DNA from: Anisus vortex
Taxonomy: Eukaryota > Mollusca > Gastropoda > Planorbidae
Length of the DNA: 64,000 bases
Assembly (NCBI GenBank): GCA_949126835.1
Contig: OX421498.1
Span: 35,309,799-35,373,798, forward strand
Reading direction: 5' to 3'
Position 1 is the first letter of the stretch, and every line of letters begins with the position of its first letter. The notes under the pieces were generated by a model. It was not told the DNA's origin and ran no database searches. It saw nothing but the letters and a program-made list of their open reading frames with translations. Below, piece by piece: positions 1 to 10,443 of the stretch. The translations under genes were made by a program, and so were the position numbers.

Positions 1-265
1 ATATATAAATTCTTTGGTCATAAAATATTTATACAATTTTCAAAAACTTTTAAAAGTTTGTTCATTTCATAGTTATACATTGTAAGCCATTTATTCTTTT
101 ATTAAAGAAATAAAAAAAAACATACTAAAATTATTAGCGCAAATAAAATGCTGAAATTATATTCCTTTAATTTAAAAAAAAAACAACGTTTCCACATTTG
201 ATTCAATAGTGATGCCAAACAAATTATGTTTTGTAATTTTAAAAATATTACTGACTTATTTTAAT
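1..265 (+). mobile_element. hAT-A family fragment (internal part)
   Basis: This AT-rich stretch matches, with scattered differences, the interior of the complete hAT-A copies described at 5,647 and 61,562. Shared landmarks include AATTCTTTGGTCATA, the run around TGTAAGCCATTTATT, and CCACATTTGATTCAATA. It has neither terminal inverted repeat and no coding potential. It abuts the hAT-B relic directly, so one of the two was truncated here or the junction is an old rearrangement. The family match is seen in the sequence. The direction of truncation is not resolved. Confidence 0.6.
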
Positions 266-1095
266 TTCTTTGTAAGTGTAAGTTGAACCAAAACTTGAAA
301 GTAGAAGAGCGAATGCCTATCAGTTGAGAATAGCAGATGACTTTCCTAAGCTAAGCAGCTTTCTTTCAGATTTTTGTCCACAAAAGGGCACATTTGGATG
401 AAACAATTTTTTAAGTTGTTGAAAGTCTTGCGTTTGTTTAGAAAACTTCGCTTTTAGTACTTCGATGTGCTTCTGAAAAAGCTAAATCTAACTATGTAAA
501 AATATGCCATAATATAGGGATGTACATGTAGTTCAATGGGACACGGTAGCCGAGCGGCAGCGCGTTCGACTGGCGAGCCAAATGTCCCGGGTTCGAATCC
601 TGGTGCAGGCTAGGATTTTTCCCGGGTCTGGAGGGTGTCCCTGAGTCTACCCAGCTCTGATGGGTACCTGACCTTAGTTGGGGTAAAGTAAAGGCGGCTG
701 TGCATAGTGCTGGCCACACAATCACCTAGTATGCCGTGGCCACAAAAACTGGTGAACGCTGCTTCATCGGACCTATGGATCGATTCGGTTCGACGGGTAC
801 TTTACTTACATGAAGTTCAACATTTTGAAATTGATTTCACGGCAATATATATGTTCAGTTTCAATGCAAATCCATTTCAGTGGTCCTTGTAAATACAAGT
901 TCAACACACTGAAATGTGTCGCTATGTCATTCAGAAACATCGGCTTCAACAGTCTGTTTTCCTCATTCAGAACCAGAAAATGTTGGTTTTTTTTTTTCAT
1001 CAATTAAAAAAAAATTCTTGGAGGTATCTGGCGTGCCATTGAAAATCGCTCTGCGTTTCTAGTTTTGCACGCGTGCCATAGATTGCCGATCCCTG
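266..1095 (-). mobile_element. hAT-B copy, antisense, with transposase relic, split by a SINE
   Basis: This is a decayed copy of a second hAT-type family, also seen at 11,517 and 54,902. Its right end, near 1,020-1,095, carries the family terminus as TTGCCGATCCCTG preceded by GCACGCGTGCCA. On the minus strand, 806-1,003 stays open and contains FLNDIATHFSVLNLYLQG. That resembles the FL-D-I-x-H-x-x-x-LN-x-x-LQG block common in Charlie-like hAT transposases. No complete transposase survives. The SINE at 537-807 interrupts it. Family assignment rests on the terminus and this motif; domestication looks unlikely because other copies carry stops in the same block. Confidence 0.6.
537..807 (+). mobile_element. 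tRNA-derived SINE with target duplication
   Basis: The head looks like a tRNA gene: A-box-like GGTAGCCGAGCGG and B-box GGGTTCGAATCCTGG, which would form the internal RNA polymerase III promoter. It is followed by about 190 bp of non-tRNA body containing CCAGCTCTGATGGG and GTAAAGGCGG, and so is not a free tRNA gene. The flanks at 524-536 and 808-820 match at 12 of 13 positions (ACATGTAGTTCAA and ACATGAAGTTCAA), as expected for LINE-mediated insertion. It lies inside the hAT-B relic and is therefore younger than it. Shorter relatives lie at 37.8, 51.2 and 58.2 kb. Confidence 0.82.
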
Positions 1096-1551
1096 GTCTA
1101 TGCTATATGATATAAAATCCGGAAAACCCTATTGAACACTCTCAGTGAAAGTAACATACAGGGAAATAACTCTAGATTACTGTTAGTAAATTTTTGTTTC
1201 TTCTGATTAAAAGTTTGCATATAGAATTATTGTCCTTCTTATTTAAAAAAAACAACTCTGCGAATGCGTTGAGTGTCCTAATTGCGTTTAATCTAAAACG
1301 TTATATATCAAATCATCTTAAGAGTTCATCGCAATAAAATATGAGCTGTTGTTATTCTTGTGTTTTTTTTAATTTTATTTGCCGAATTTGCATTTTTTTT
1401 CCCTATCGAGAAATTGTTGAGACAGCTCTCCAGAGCACTTCTGTGGCGTTGTTTGTTTTAATGTGTTACTCTGTATTTGTATGGGCGGCTGAGATTTCAT
1501 AAGGTTAGAACAGAGACAGACGATCTTTCTGCACTGTAAGATCGTTTTAGA
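1096..1551. other. Unassigned AT-rich spacer
   Basis: About 450 bp between the hAT-B terminus and the first hAT-A element. I see no gene, RNA or repeat structure here beyond short A or T runs. The small frames are not supported by composition or similarity. Confidence 0.6.
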
Positions 1552-3226
1552 CTTTAGACCATAGGTTTTCAACGGGGGCGATATCGCCCCCCGGGGGGCG
1601 GTGGGAAGCTATAGGGGGGTGCTGATATTCCCGGGGGCGATTGGGGGGCGGTGAAGAGCAAGTGGGCGGTACAAACGTACCTGAGATATTTTAACACGTT
1701 AGCTATTTGAATCGATTAGTTTTTGGAGGAGGAAATGTGATGTAAACGCAAGTGCGCTAAATATCTGATATCCCCCAACAGTATGCCTTCATATTATTAT
1801 ATTAATAAGAAATAGGAATCGCAGTGACTTTTCGATGAAGTAGGGGTCTGTGTTTGACAAATATAGTGTGCGGCCGGCTGGTCCTGTGGTTGGTTCACTG
1901 GACTGTCAACCCTGCAGACCGATCACTGTCGCCCTAACATCTGCTAATATAAATGATATTTTGATCTCAGTTAAACCGAGATGTCCTTATTGTAATTTTT
2001 TTTTTTTTTCAACAAAGTTTATTCAGTGATATGTACATGAACAATTTCATATTAGTTTACATAAAGAGAAAGGGTACAGAAGAGCAATTTATACAAGTCT
2101 AAGAGGATAGAAGACATAATATATTTAAAAGGGAAGGCTTATCTAAATAATCTAAACTTTCACTTCTTTCATTTTATTTGTTTTACATACAAGTTTCATT
2201 CATTTATTCATAGCTTTCATACTTATTTTAAATAGTATGACCATTTTAGAAATAATACATTCATTATTCGTTGTTGAGAACAATACTGTTAAGTTTTGGT
2301 TCACCTTAATAATTGTAAAATAGGAGGAAAGGATAGAAGATAATTTTATTCATTTTTAACCAATTAAAGGGATAGAAATAGAAGACATTGAAGAGATTCA
2401 ACATGATACATTTTCACGATTGTGCCCCTTGTTAGGGAATATTTTGAACTTTTGGCTCCAGGCGGATATGACAACATGTCAGACCTTGAAAATGCAGTTA
2501 CATGAAAACACTAAAAAAACGTTATTTATTTCAAATTACATCACTTGAACTTTAGACATGTAGTTTTAAAAATTTATGAATGTGTAAAAGGAAAAAAACA
2601 TGAAGGTAATACGAAATTTTGTTGGGGTGGCTTGCAAAGGGTGTTCTGCGTTCACCTCGTGAAAAAGGAAAAAATAGAAGGTAGAAAGTAGAGACTCCTT
2701 CTGTTCCCCTTACAGTAGGAGCGTTAGGAAGACTGTACTACTTGGAAAAACAATTTTTCAACGTTCATTTTATGTTACGAAGTACATATAATTAAAGACA
2801 TTTACGTAGAAATGGTTATAAATAAGGTTACAGATTTGGGGGATAGCGATAGAGTAATCCGCAACATATAGTTATCATTCCATGGTTACATTTCTACCAG
2901 AAAAAAGGACAAATGTACAGTTATATTATTGTATATATAAAGGCAAGAGTTTTGACTTCATCATTGTTTTGAAATAGAGAGGAGGGGGAGAGAGAAGGTG
3001 GCCAGTGTGTAGACCCAGTTCTTCTCTCTAACCTCGGCTAGGCAACCGGCTCGTCGCATTACGTTATTTTCTAGTACTAGTAGTTGCTTAACAAGTTTCG
3101 CACACACGATGCGTGTAGGGTCAATGTGTTTGTTTGTTAGCGTAACAAGGGGGGAAGTTTTATAGGAGTGGTCTCGCTGTATTGGTGTTTAAAGTCATTT
3201 TTGTAAATTTCGAGTATGCGTGTTTA

Positions 3227-4411
3227 TCAGTCTGTAACTATTTTTAGAGGGGGTGTCCTATCTGAGTCTGACTCAGTTTCCTCCGCCCATGAGATTCGCC
3301 TCTGTTGTGGGGTCGTGCTCTCGATAGTCTCGTCTATAGCTGAGGTGTGACATTCGTTTTGCTCTGTGCAAATCTGTTCTCGTTCCACTGTGGGCGTCCG
3401 GATTGGTCTCCGCTCGTAGCATGTTATTGTGCTTGTATAATCCGGCTCTAGATCATCCGGTGGTATTGGTTTGGGTGGGAATTCGCTATGAATCGTCCAG
3501 CATTTCTTTAGTGGTTGCCCTGGTGGGGTCTTCTTTCTATACGGGAGGATTGTCTCAAAAAAGTACGAGTAATTACTTGTATCGGGAGGGAGGTCGATTG
3601 GGGGTGTGGTGCTAGGGCAGCTAGGTCCGTTGCGGGTGGATCTCTGTAACCTTGGGCGTTTCTTTCTTGGGGGCTGTGAGCTTCGGGGTGTTTCAGGGGT
3701 TTCTTGTTGAGGAGGAGGGTCATTCTGTGTGTTGAAAATTTCTGGAGTTGGATCGCCTTGTTCATCGGAGGATTGGGCCGCTGCGGGGAGGCGCTCCTTT
3801 TGTTGGCTGGCGGGGGGTGGGTTGGACTCGTTGGGAGGGGAAGGTATTGGGACGAGGCCCTCCGGGGCGTGAGTAGCCACTTCCATCAAGGGTCTACGTG
3901 GGGCTGCGGCTGCTGCGTATGAACGTTGGAGTCGCTGGGGACACTGGTTAGGCCAATGGGTGTCTTGTCCGCACCGGTGACATTGTTGGCGTCGCCCGGG
4001 GACTGTGATGAGTATTCGATACGTTCTGGGGTCATCCCCATATTGTATGGTGAGGTAGTGGGGTATTTGTTTCTTTGGATCTGGCTTGATCTCAGCTTCC
4101 CACTTATCTGTTGGCCCGGGTGGCCGTTTGACTTGGAACTCTGTTCCTGGATCTGCGAAATCTTTAAAGATTTGTTCAATGAAGGATTCCCGGAGGTTTG
4201 GGGTTATCCAATGAAGTGTTACTTTTGTTGTTTCTTTATTTATTGGTTTCACTGTAATTTGAAAAGTTCTATTTTCTCCATAGGTTTTACCTAGTAGCTG
4301 TGATTGAATATCTGGGGTGGTTTGGAGATACCACGTCAGGGCGCTCTCGAACCTGTATAATTCTGTGATGTGTTCCTTATTTAAACCTAGCATTGCCATG
4401 ATGTCAGTCAT
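3227..4411 (-). CDS. LINE ORF1, gag-like RNA-binding protein with CCHC zinc knuckle
   Basis: Probable nucleic-acid-binding ORF1 protein of a non-LTR retrotransposon, expected to coat the element RNA. The open frame extends to 4,585, but the ATG at 4,411 (MTDIMAMLG) is preferred: similarity to gag-like proteins seems to begin just after it, and the upstream part reads like 5' leader. That gives 394 residues. Counted on the longer 452-residue frame, residues 59-200 are a mixed alpha/beta region with WITPNLRESFIEQIF, consistent with the RRM-like fold of such proteins. Residues 202-215 (CHRCGQDTHWPNQC) form a perfect C-x2-C-x4-H-x4-C knuckle. An Ala run follows, then a long Pro/Ser/Thr-rich, probably disordered tail. 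The frame is intact, so the insertion may be fairly recent. Clade cannot be set without the reverse transcriptase. Confidence 0.8.
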   Translation of the reverse strand: MTDIMAMLGLNKEHITELYRFESALTWYLQTTPDIQSQLLGKTYGENRTFQITVKPINKETTKVTLHWITPNLRESFIEQIFKDFADPGTEFQVKRPPGPTDKWEAEIKPDPKKQIPHYLTIQYGDDPRTYRILITVPGRRQQCHRCGQDTHWPNQCPQRLQRSYAAAAAPRRPLMEVATHAPEGLVPIPSPPNESNPPPASQQKERLPAAAQSSDEQGDPTPEIFNTQNDPPPQQETPETPRSSQPPRKKRPRLQRSTRNGPSCPSTTPPIDLPPDTSNYSYFFETILPYRKKTPPGQPLKKCWTIHSEFPPKPIPPDDLEPDYTSTITCYERRPIRTPTVEREQICTEQNECHTSAIDETIESTTPQQRRISWAEETESDSDRTPPLKIVTD

Positions 4412-4980
4412 CCTACTACTTCTAGCCGCCTCCGGACCGCTTAGTTCAAGCCTAAGCGTGTCATTGGTGTGTGTGTGACCGCTCTTAAGTGCTGAAACGG
4501 GAGCCTTGTAGTGAGGAGGTGTGTGTAAGTGACGGTCGGTTGCAATCGCACGAGAGGAGAGAAAAAAAACCGAGTGCAAACACACTTACCCCTTTCCCTA
4601 GCTTGGTCTTTGTGACGTCACTCGCCAGTGATACGTTTGCTGGTCTCCGGAGGGTGGGTGTGGTAGCCTCTGCCCTCGGTAGGTCAGGTAAGGCTTCCGA
4701 CCACGGTTGGCCACGTATGGTCTGCTGGTGCTTCCCAAAGGGACGACCCGGGTTGGCCACGTTTAGGACTGCAAGGCGTTCCAAAGGGACGGCCAGGAGT
4801 GGCCACAGGAGGCTGTGATGTCTTGAGTATTGGTAGGTATGGTAGGTGAAAATAAAAGGTGACGGAGAGTGCACTAGGCACTCATCTGCACCTCACCACA
4901 CAACGGTAAAAAGGGAAATCACGTTGTGTGGGGAAGTCAGAAGCAAGACATACTTAAGAAATGATCCCTAAAAGTATGAT
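4412..4980 (-). promoter_or_regulatory. 5' region of the LINE, probable internal promoter
   Basis: This is the leader upstream of ORF1 and is GC-richer than its surroundings. It holds a short imperfect repeat, GGCCACG followed about 30 bp on by AAAGGGACG, seen twice between 4,708 and 4,795 on the plus strand. Near the extreme 5' end lies a perfect 10 bp inverted repeat (CCACACAACG at 4,896-4,905 and CGTTGTGTGG at 4,922-4,931, loop 16). LINE promoters are usually internal and lie in this region; that it is active here is inference. Confidence 0.4.
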
Positions 4981-5646
4981 CTTATTGTAATTTATTAAGT
5001 GTAAAAAGGTGATGAGGTTTCATTGATTGTTAAGCGGTATGGATAAGTAGTATTTGTACAAACTGGGTAGTTATTGTAATGTTTGAAAATATACATATAA
5101 ATTCTTTAGTCATATAATATTAATATAATTTAAAAATACTTTTTACAGTTTGATAATTTCAAAGTTATAAATTGTAAACCATTTATTTTTTATTAAAGAA
5201 AAAAACAACAGAAATATTAGGTCAAATAAAACGGGCTAATTATCTCCCTTTAACAAAAAAAAAAAATTCCACATTTGATTCAATACTGATGCCGAACAAG
5301 TTCTGTTTTGTAATATAACAAATATTACTGATTATTAGACCTAAGGCTTTTGCAACCAAAATTGAAACACACCAGGCAAACGATTCGCATTGATTTATTT
5401 AAACCTTTTGTTAAGGCAATTTTTTGATCTATTAATTCTTACAATATGTTTCCTTTTCAGTTTTTTTTAAACATAATTAATCACACAAAAAGTCTAGTCC
5501 GCGTAAAAACTTGCTGAAACTATAGGTCCAGATAAGCGGAATGGGGGGGGGGGGCGCTTAAAAAAAATTGGGGGGGGGCGGTGAGCGGAAAAAAATTGTC
5601 AAAGGGGGCGGTGAGCCGAAAAAGGTTGAGAACCTATGCTTTAGAC

Positions 5647-6716
5647 CATAGGTTCTCAACGGGGGCGATATCGCCCCCCGGGGGGCGGTGAGAAGCTTTA
5701 GGGGGGCGCTGACATTCCCGGGGGCGATTAGGGGGCGATGAAGGGCAAGTGGGCGGTACAAACGTACCTGATATATTTTAACACGTTAGCTATTTGAATC
5801 GATTAGTATTTGGAGGATGAAATGTGATGTAAACGCAAGTGCTGCTAAATATCTGATATCCCCCAACAGTATGCCCACATATTATTATATTTAATAAGAA
5901 ATAGGAATCGCATTGTCTTTTCGATGAAGTAGGGGTCAGTATTTGGCAAATATAGTATGCGGTCAGCTGGTCCTGTGGTTGGTTCACCGGACTGTCAACC
6001 TTGCTGATCGATCACTGTCGCCCTAAAATCTGCTAATATTAAGATATTTTGAGAGATGTCTGAAATGTGTTTTAGACAACGGAATTAGAGTTCACAGTAT
6101 TGTTAAGCTGTATTGATAAGTAGTAATCATACAAACTGAGTAGTTATTGTAATGCGTGAAAATATACATATAAATTCTTTAGTCATATAATATTTATATA
6201 ATTTTCAAATACTTTTTACAGTTTGATCATTTCAGAGTTATAAATTGTAAGTCATTTATTGTTTATAAGAGAACGAAAACACTAAAATATTAGATAAAAT
6301 AAAACGGGCTAATTATCTCCCTTTAACTAAAAAATGTTTCCACATTTGATTCAATATTGCTGCCGAACAAGTTCTGTTTTGTAATATAACAAATATTACT
6401 GATGATTAGACCTAAGGCTTTTGCAACCAAAAGTGAAAAAAAAAAAAGACAAATTGCTAGCAACACATCAGGCAAAGGATTCGCATTAATATTGATTTAT
6501 TTAAACCTTTTGTTAAGGCAATTTTTTGATCTAATTATTCTTACAATTGAATATGTTTCCTTTTCAGTTTTTTTTAAAGATAATTAATCCCACAAAAAGT
6601 ATAGTCCGCCTAAAAAAAAGCGGAAACTATTTGGCGGAAGGGAGGGGGCGGTGAGCGGAAAAATATTGTAAAAGGGGGCGGTGAGCCGAAAAAGGTTGAG
6701 AGCCTATGCTTTAGAC
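5647..6716 (+). mobile_element. hAT-A element 2, complete, non-autonomous
   Basis: Body 5,647-6,708, flanked by CTTTAGAC on both sides (5,639-5,646 and 6,709-6,716). Termini CATAGGTTCTCAAC and GTTGAGAGCCTATG. It follows element 1 directly in the same orientation. The interior matches element 1 and the 61.5 kb copy, including GC-rich ends, a block with CTGGTCCTGTGGTTGG, and AT-rich sequence. It has no transposase coding. Confidence 0.88.
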
Positions 6717-7959
6717 CGTGGCAATTCTATTTTTAGTAAGTTTATGTCATCCACGGCAGTATGTTTTTTGGTCGATTATAATTGGCGGTGTGACTTAAAA
6801 GTTCATTTGCGCGACTAAAATTTTGACAGATATAATATTGGTATCTTAAAGCTTGATACATACCAACTTTTAGCATCTTAACTTCAGTAAAAAAAATATT
6901 AACATCGTATCTTCAATAAAAAAAATATTAACATCATAACTTCAATACAAAAAAATGTACAGCGTAACTTTCGTGTTGTTGTTTGTTTGATAGTTCCCCG
7001 GAAAACCTTTCATAAAATCACATAAAACATAACAAATTGTTTATATTTATAAAGACCATTCGATCTATTTCTTGACGTTCTTGCATCATTACCCAATGTT
7101 GGTGTTGCCTCATTCTAGACACGCTCAGCTTCAGTGCTTGGGAACTCTCAGTGTGGTACATGAAGACCCTTCCCCCCTCCCTCCCCCACCCGCCCCCGTC
7201 CCCATTATAACGTTTACGTTACGGATATTAGGTACACAGACACATTTTAAATAAACACACAAAGTTTTGACGTGCTTCTTATTGAAGTCCCCACCACCAC
7301 CGCATCAGATCATCAGAGAAAGTCGAAGAAGATTTTCACTCGTTTAGATCCCTGTTGGACTGTGACCGTCGGAAATGAAAATTGTAGAAAGGGGGGCGTT
7401 ATTGGATTAAATTGACCTTGAGAAATTTGATCGATGGACGCAAATTGGTTAGAAAACATATATCGATCTGACGGAGGCAGGGAAAGGGAGCGGGAGGGTA
7501 GTGATACAGAAAATTAAATCACATGAAAAATTAAAATTATGGGTTTATAAAAAAAAAATGAATTTTAACAGTGAAACTTATTTAATTTTTTTCGGCTTCA
7601 TATAAAATGATCAACATTTTTGTTTCATATATTGCTAGGGAAAAGAAAATTCAAACAGTGACAAATGGTGTTTATATGGGATTTTGATCCCAACAGTTTC
7701 TGAGATATAATCCACACACTATTACTAGACCTTCGAAAATGTATAAATAGATACAGATTAATACAGATTTCTTATCCGGAAAATTCTGGCCGCTTTCCCC
7801 CTAGAACAAATAGCATCTTTTTTTTATTATTTTAAAGAAAATCGACAACTTTTAATGATTTTAATCTTATAATTTTCTTAAACACTTTCACCTCAAATCT
7901 ATTTCAAGAATAGAAAAGACATATAATTTAACAGTAAGCCTGTAAGCCAGGCATGTAGG
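6717..7959. other. Unassigned spacer
   Basis: I see no gene here. There are short direct repeats of an AACTTCAATAAAAAAAATATT type between 6,880 and 6,955 and a C-rich tract at 7,170-7,200. The rest is unstructured AT-rich sequence. Confidence 0.5.
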
Positions 7960-7967
7960 TAGCTTTC

Positions 7968-8300
7968 TTGCTCGTAACGTTCTTAACTATATGTTACTTC
8001 AAGGAGTTACAATACAATAACAATCTGTTACAGTGCTCAAATAAACATAACGACATAAAAAAAAGTTTTCTTATCCCTTATGTGAGAACACATGCATATA
8101 AGTATTCTTTCTTTCCGAGCGGCATCCGGGCGTGGAATGGGTTGCCTGAACAAACCAAGAAAACCAAATAACTTAACATAATTTACAACACTAATTAAAA
8201 AAAATTGCAAGACTAGACTTAGACCACGGATGAACGTAGGACTCAATAGTCTTCTTTATAGAAGGAGCGTCTGTAATATATAAGATGAGATAATACATTC
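7968..8300 (+). pseudogene. 5'-truncated LINE: ORF2 C-terminus and 3' end
   Basis: An open stretch ending at 8,171 finishes with the residues YKYSFFPSGIRAWNGLP, the FFP-x2-I-x-x-WN-x-LP motif found at the very end of many non-LTR reverse transcriptase ORFs (CR1/L2/RTE-like groups). The stop is followed by a 3' tail with TATAGAAGGAGCGTCTG and AATATATAAGATGAGATA. The same tail recurs at 11.2, 27.9, 34.3, 34.8, 36.2 and 62.8 kb, so it is a family-specific 3' terminus. The rest of ORF2 is missing, as usual for 5'-truncated copies. Confidence 0.72.
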
Positions 8301-8360
8301 GAAATATTATAGTGGTAAGAGTTAGAATAATTCTACGTTGCTGTAAAATTTCAGATGACA

Positions 8361-8441
8361 TTAACCCTTCCCTTACCGACCTACTTCTATCTATGCTGCC
8401 TTCAGTTCCGCTATATACGCGCCCGGGACTGTAAGGGTTAA
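8361..8441. mobile_element. 73 bp TTAA-flanked mini-element, copy 1
   Basis: TTAA stands at 8,361-8,364 and 8,438-8,441. Between them are 73 bp beginning CCCTTCCC and ending GTAAGGG. An almost identical unit, also flanked by TTAA, lies at 32,133-32,213, and the similarity stops at the TTAA on both sides. TTAA duplications with CCCTT/AAGGG ends are typical of piggyBac-type MITEs. The centre contains CTATATACGCGCCCGG. It is too short to code. Confidence 0.65.
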
Positions 8442-8910
8442 TACGTCTTCACTGGTCCTCTGTTGATTGTCTAGGTTCTTGTTCACAATAATAATAACTC
8501 AAGCCACTCGATGTATGTTTGAAAGAAGAAATTAATTCCTGGACTTGTGTACAGTATGAACAACTCCACTGGTAGTTATGCCAAATCAACACAACGCAGA
8601 AATCAACGACAACTTAAACCGCGCTAATAGTACTAGAAATGGATTTTCCCGAAGCTTTCCGAATGCAAAAAAGAAAACGCGTACTGGGGTGCTAGAAATT
8701 TGAAGAAACAACAAGAAATCAAAATCGTATTACGTCGTAACAAAAAGCTTTTTCGCAATAAAGACTCACATACTCTCTACACTAAAATCAAATGTAAATA
8801 AACAACTCTTCAAGAACTAGCGAGACAATCTCAATTACATTATAGAAACAATAATAATTATTACATGCTCATCAGATATAACAACAAACATTATTGTATC
8901 TAAGACAATT
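8442..8910. other. Unassigned spacer
   Basis: About 470 bp of AT-rich sequence in which I see no gene, RNA or repeat structure. Confidence 0.5.
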
Positions 8911-9130
8911 TGTATTGCTAGTTCCAACGTATAATGTTATGGTCATTTTTATTACTAGTTCCAGCGTATAATGTTATAGTCATTTTTATTACTAGTTCCA
9001 ACGTATAATGTTCAAGTCATTTTTATTACTAGTTCCAACGTATAATGTTCAAGTCATTTTTATTACTAGTTCCAACGTATAATGTTAAAGTCATTTTTAT
9101 TACTAGTTCCAACGTATAATGTTCCAGTCT
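8911..9130. repeat. 37 bp minisatellite, about six copies
   Basis: CTAGTTCCAACGTATAATG recurs at 8,918, 8,955, 8,992, 9,029, 9,066 and 9,103, an exact 37 bp spacing. Copies differ at a few positions after AATGTT. No coding role is visible. Confidence 0.9.
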
Positions 9131-9790
9131 AAACATCAATGAGCCACACAAATAAAAGCTTTAAAATTAAAAGTCTTGCTCTCTGACGCATTAAATCCGC
9201 GGATACGCCTCTGCGCTCCGGGAAACAGTCGGGAAACATTTGCTGCGCATTACTTAATGAAGCGTAAGATATGCCCAGCCTACAATTTGTAGCGAAAATA
9301 AGATCAGTTAATAATCATATCAATTCAGTAAAACGAATTATATTGATTCTACATGAATTGTTAGCAAGACAAATATCTAGATCTAATAAAAATAAATTAA
9401 TTTCCTTTTTTTTTTCAAATACAATCCTAGCGAAATAATATCGTGGTTTTTTTTTTTCATTCTCAGAAAAGTTTCATAAATTAAGGCACTCCGTGTCCTT
9501 GACATTTATATTCACTGGCTGTATTTCTATTAAAAAATGTTATTGGGTCAAGGCTAGCATAAAATGTCTTCTAGCGAATTTATCATTTAAATTCACGATT
9601 ATATAGAAAAGGAACTACTTTTTAATGTTCCCTACATTTCATAACCCGTCGGGATCCATTTTTTTTTTAAGGAAAGGCTCAGTCGGGAGTTTTTCTTTTT
9701 TTTGTTGTTCTCGTGTAAATATTAATATAGCTTTAAGCATGAAGTGCTTTTTTACAACTTGATAATGGACATTTTTCATTGACCTGCTCT
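9131..9790. other. Unassigned spacer
   Basis: About 660 bp in which I see no gene. It contains several poly(T) runs, for example near 9,408, 9,446 and 9,660. Confidence 0.5.
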
Positions 9791-9794
9791 TTAC

Positions 9795-9900
<106 letters not shown>

Positions 9901-10030
9901 GTATATGACATCCTTCCATCCTCAAGGGACGATGGCGCAGTCACCTTCTCTGCCTCTCTCTTTTCTCCTGGCTCGTTTCTCTTCGCTTCTTTCTGTTAGG
10001 GTGGCTTCTGCAACATATATATTATATATA

Positions 10031-10443
10031 TGTTGGGGTTTAAAATATAATATATTCTTGTTTTATTAAGACACATTTGTATAATCTCTAGTATGGCGTA
10101 ATATTAATAAATAAAGGTGTGACGTATGACGCTAAAAACTGTGACGTGGGAGTTAGACTTTACGTTGGGAAGATATTGAGGTAACGGTAGACCATCTTAG
10201 ACGTACGGAACAACAGGGCGTGTTTAGACTTTAACCTTTAGAATATTATTTTAACCTTTAAAATATTATTTTGGCTGTTAGGTTTACTGTTGTCTATAAG
10301 TTGTTGAGTTGTATTCCATGATTAAACAATTGAACTGAAACTTACTTCGGACCAGTAGACCTATTTAATTCAGTATACTTAATTCCATTGTGACCTGCCC
10401 TGAGATTTGTGGATTGAATGCATATATCAAAGCAACGGACACA
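10031..10443 (+). mobile_element. Possible solo LTR
   Basis: A 413 bp segment starts TGTTGGGGTT and ends CAACGGACACA, giving TG...CA termini with TGT/ACA ends. It is flanked by ATATA and ATATT, which could be a 5 bp duplication with one change, although the flanks are AT-repeats and match easily. TGTTGGGG is a common start for Gypsy-type LTRs. No second copy is in the window, so this is tentative. Confidence 0.33.

Larger units (their letters stand above)
1999..4980 (-). mobile_element. LINE with ORF1 only (no reverse transcriptase)
   Basis: The insertion lies inside hAT-A element 1 and is flanked by CTTATTGTAATTT at 1,986-1,998 and 4,981-4,993, a 13 bp duplication. Read on the minus strand it has a 5' region of about 570 bp (4,980-4,412), an ORF1 of 394 codons, and about 1.2 kb of non-coding sequence. 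It ends in a poly(A) tract (poly(T) near 1,996-2,010), with AATAAA about 15 bp before it. A normal LINE would encode an endonuclease and reverse transcriptase after ORF1; nothing of that kind lies between 3,226 and 1,999. The intact ends show it moved in this form or lost ORF2 by internal deletion. It resembles the ORF1-only HAL1 elements of mammals in layout, not by descent. Confidence 0.8.
1552..5646 (+). mobile_element. hAT-A element 1 with 8 bp target duplications, split by a LINE
   Basis: Element body 1,560-5,638, starting CATAGGTTTTCAAC and ending GTTGAGAACCTATG, an almost perfect terminal inverted repeat. CTTTAGAC stands at 1,552-1,559 and at 5,639-5,646. An 8 bp duplication with this CA-GGTTCTCAA type end is the hAT signature. 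Both subterminal regions are strongly GC-rich (stretches of GGGGGCG and CGCCCCCCGG) around an AT-rich centre. Once the LINE and its duplication (1,999-4,993) are removed the element is about 1.08 kb, with no transposase, so it depends on another element. Its right duplication is also the left duplication of element 2. Confidence 0.88.

Noticed and set aside
537..610. tRNA gene at the SINE head
   Set aside because: A- and B-boxes are present, but a 190 bp non-tRNA body and a target duplication around the whole unit show a SINE, not a tRNA gene.
3403..4294. Plus-strand frames across the LINE ORF1
   Set aside because: Shadows of the minus-strand ORF1, which alone has the CCHC motif and a sensible composition.
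4485..4874. A 129-codon minus-strand frame in the LINE 5' region
   Set aside because: No recognisable domain, overlaps the N-terminal extension of ORF1 in another frame and lies in leader sequence with short repeats.
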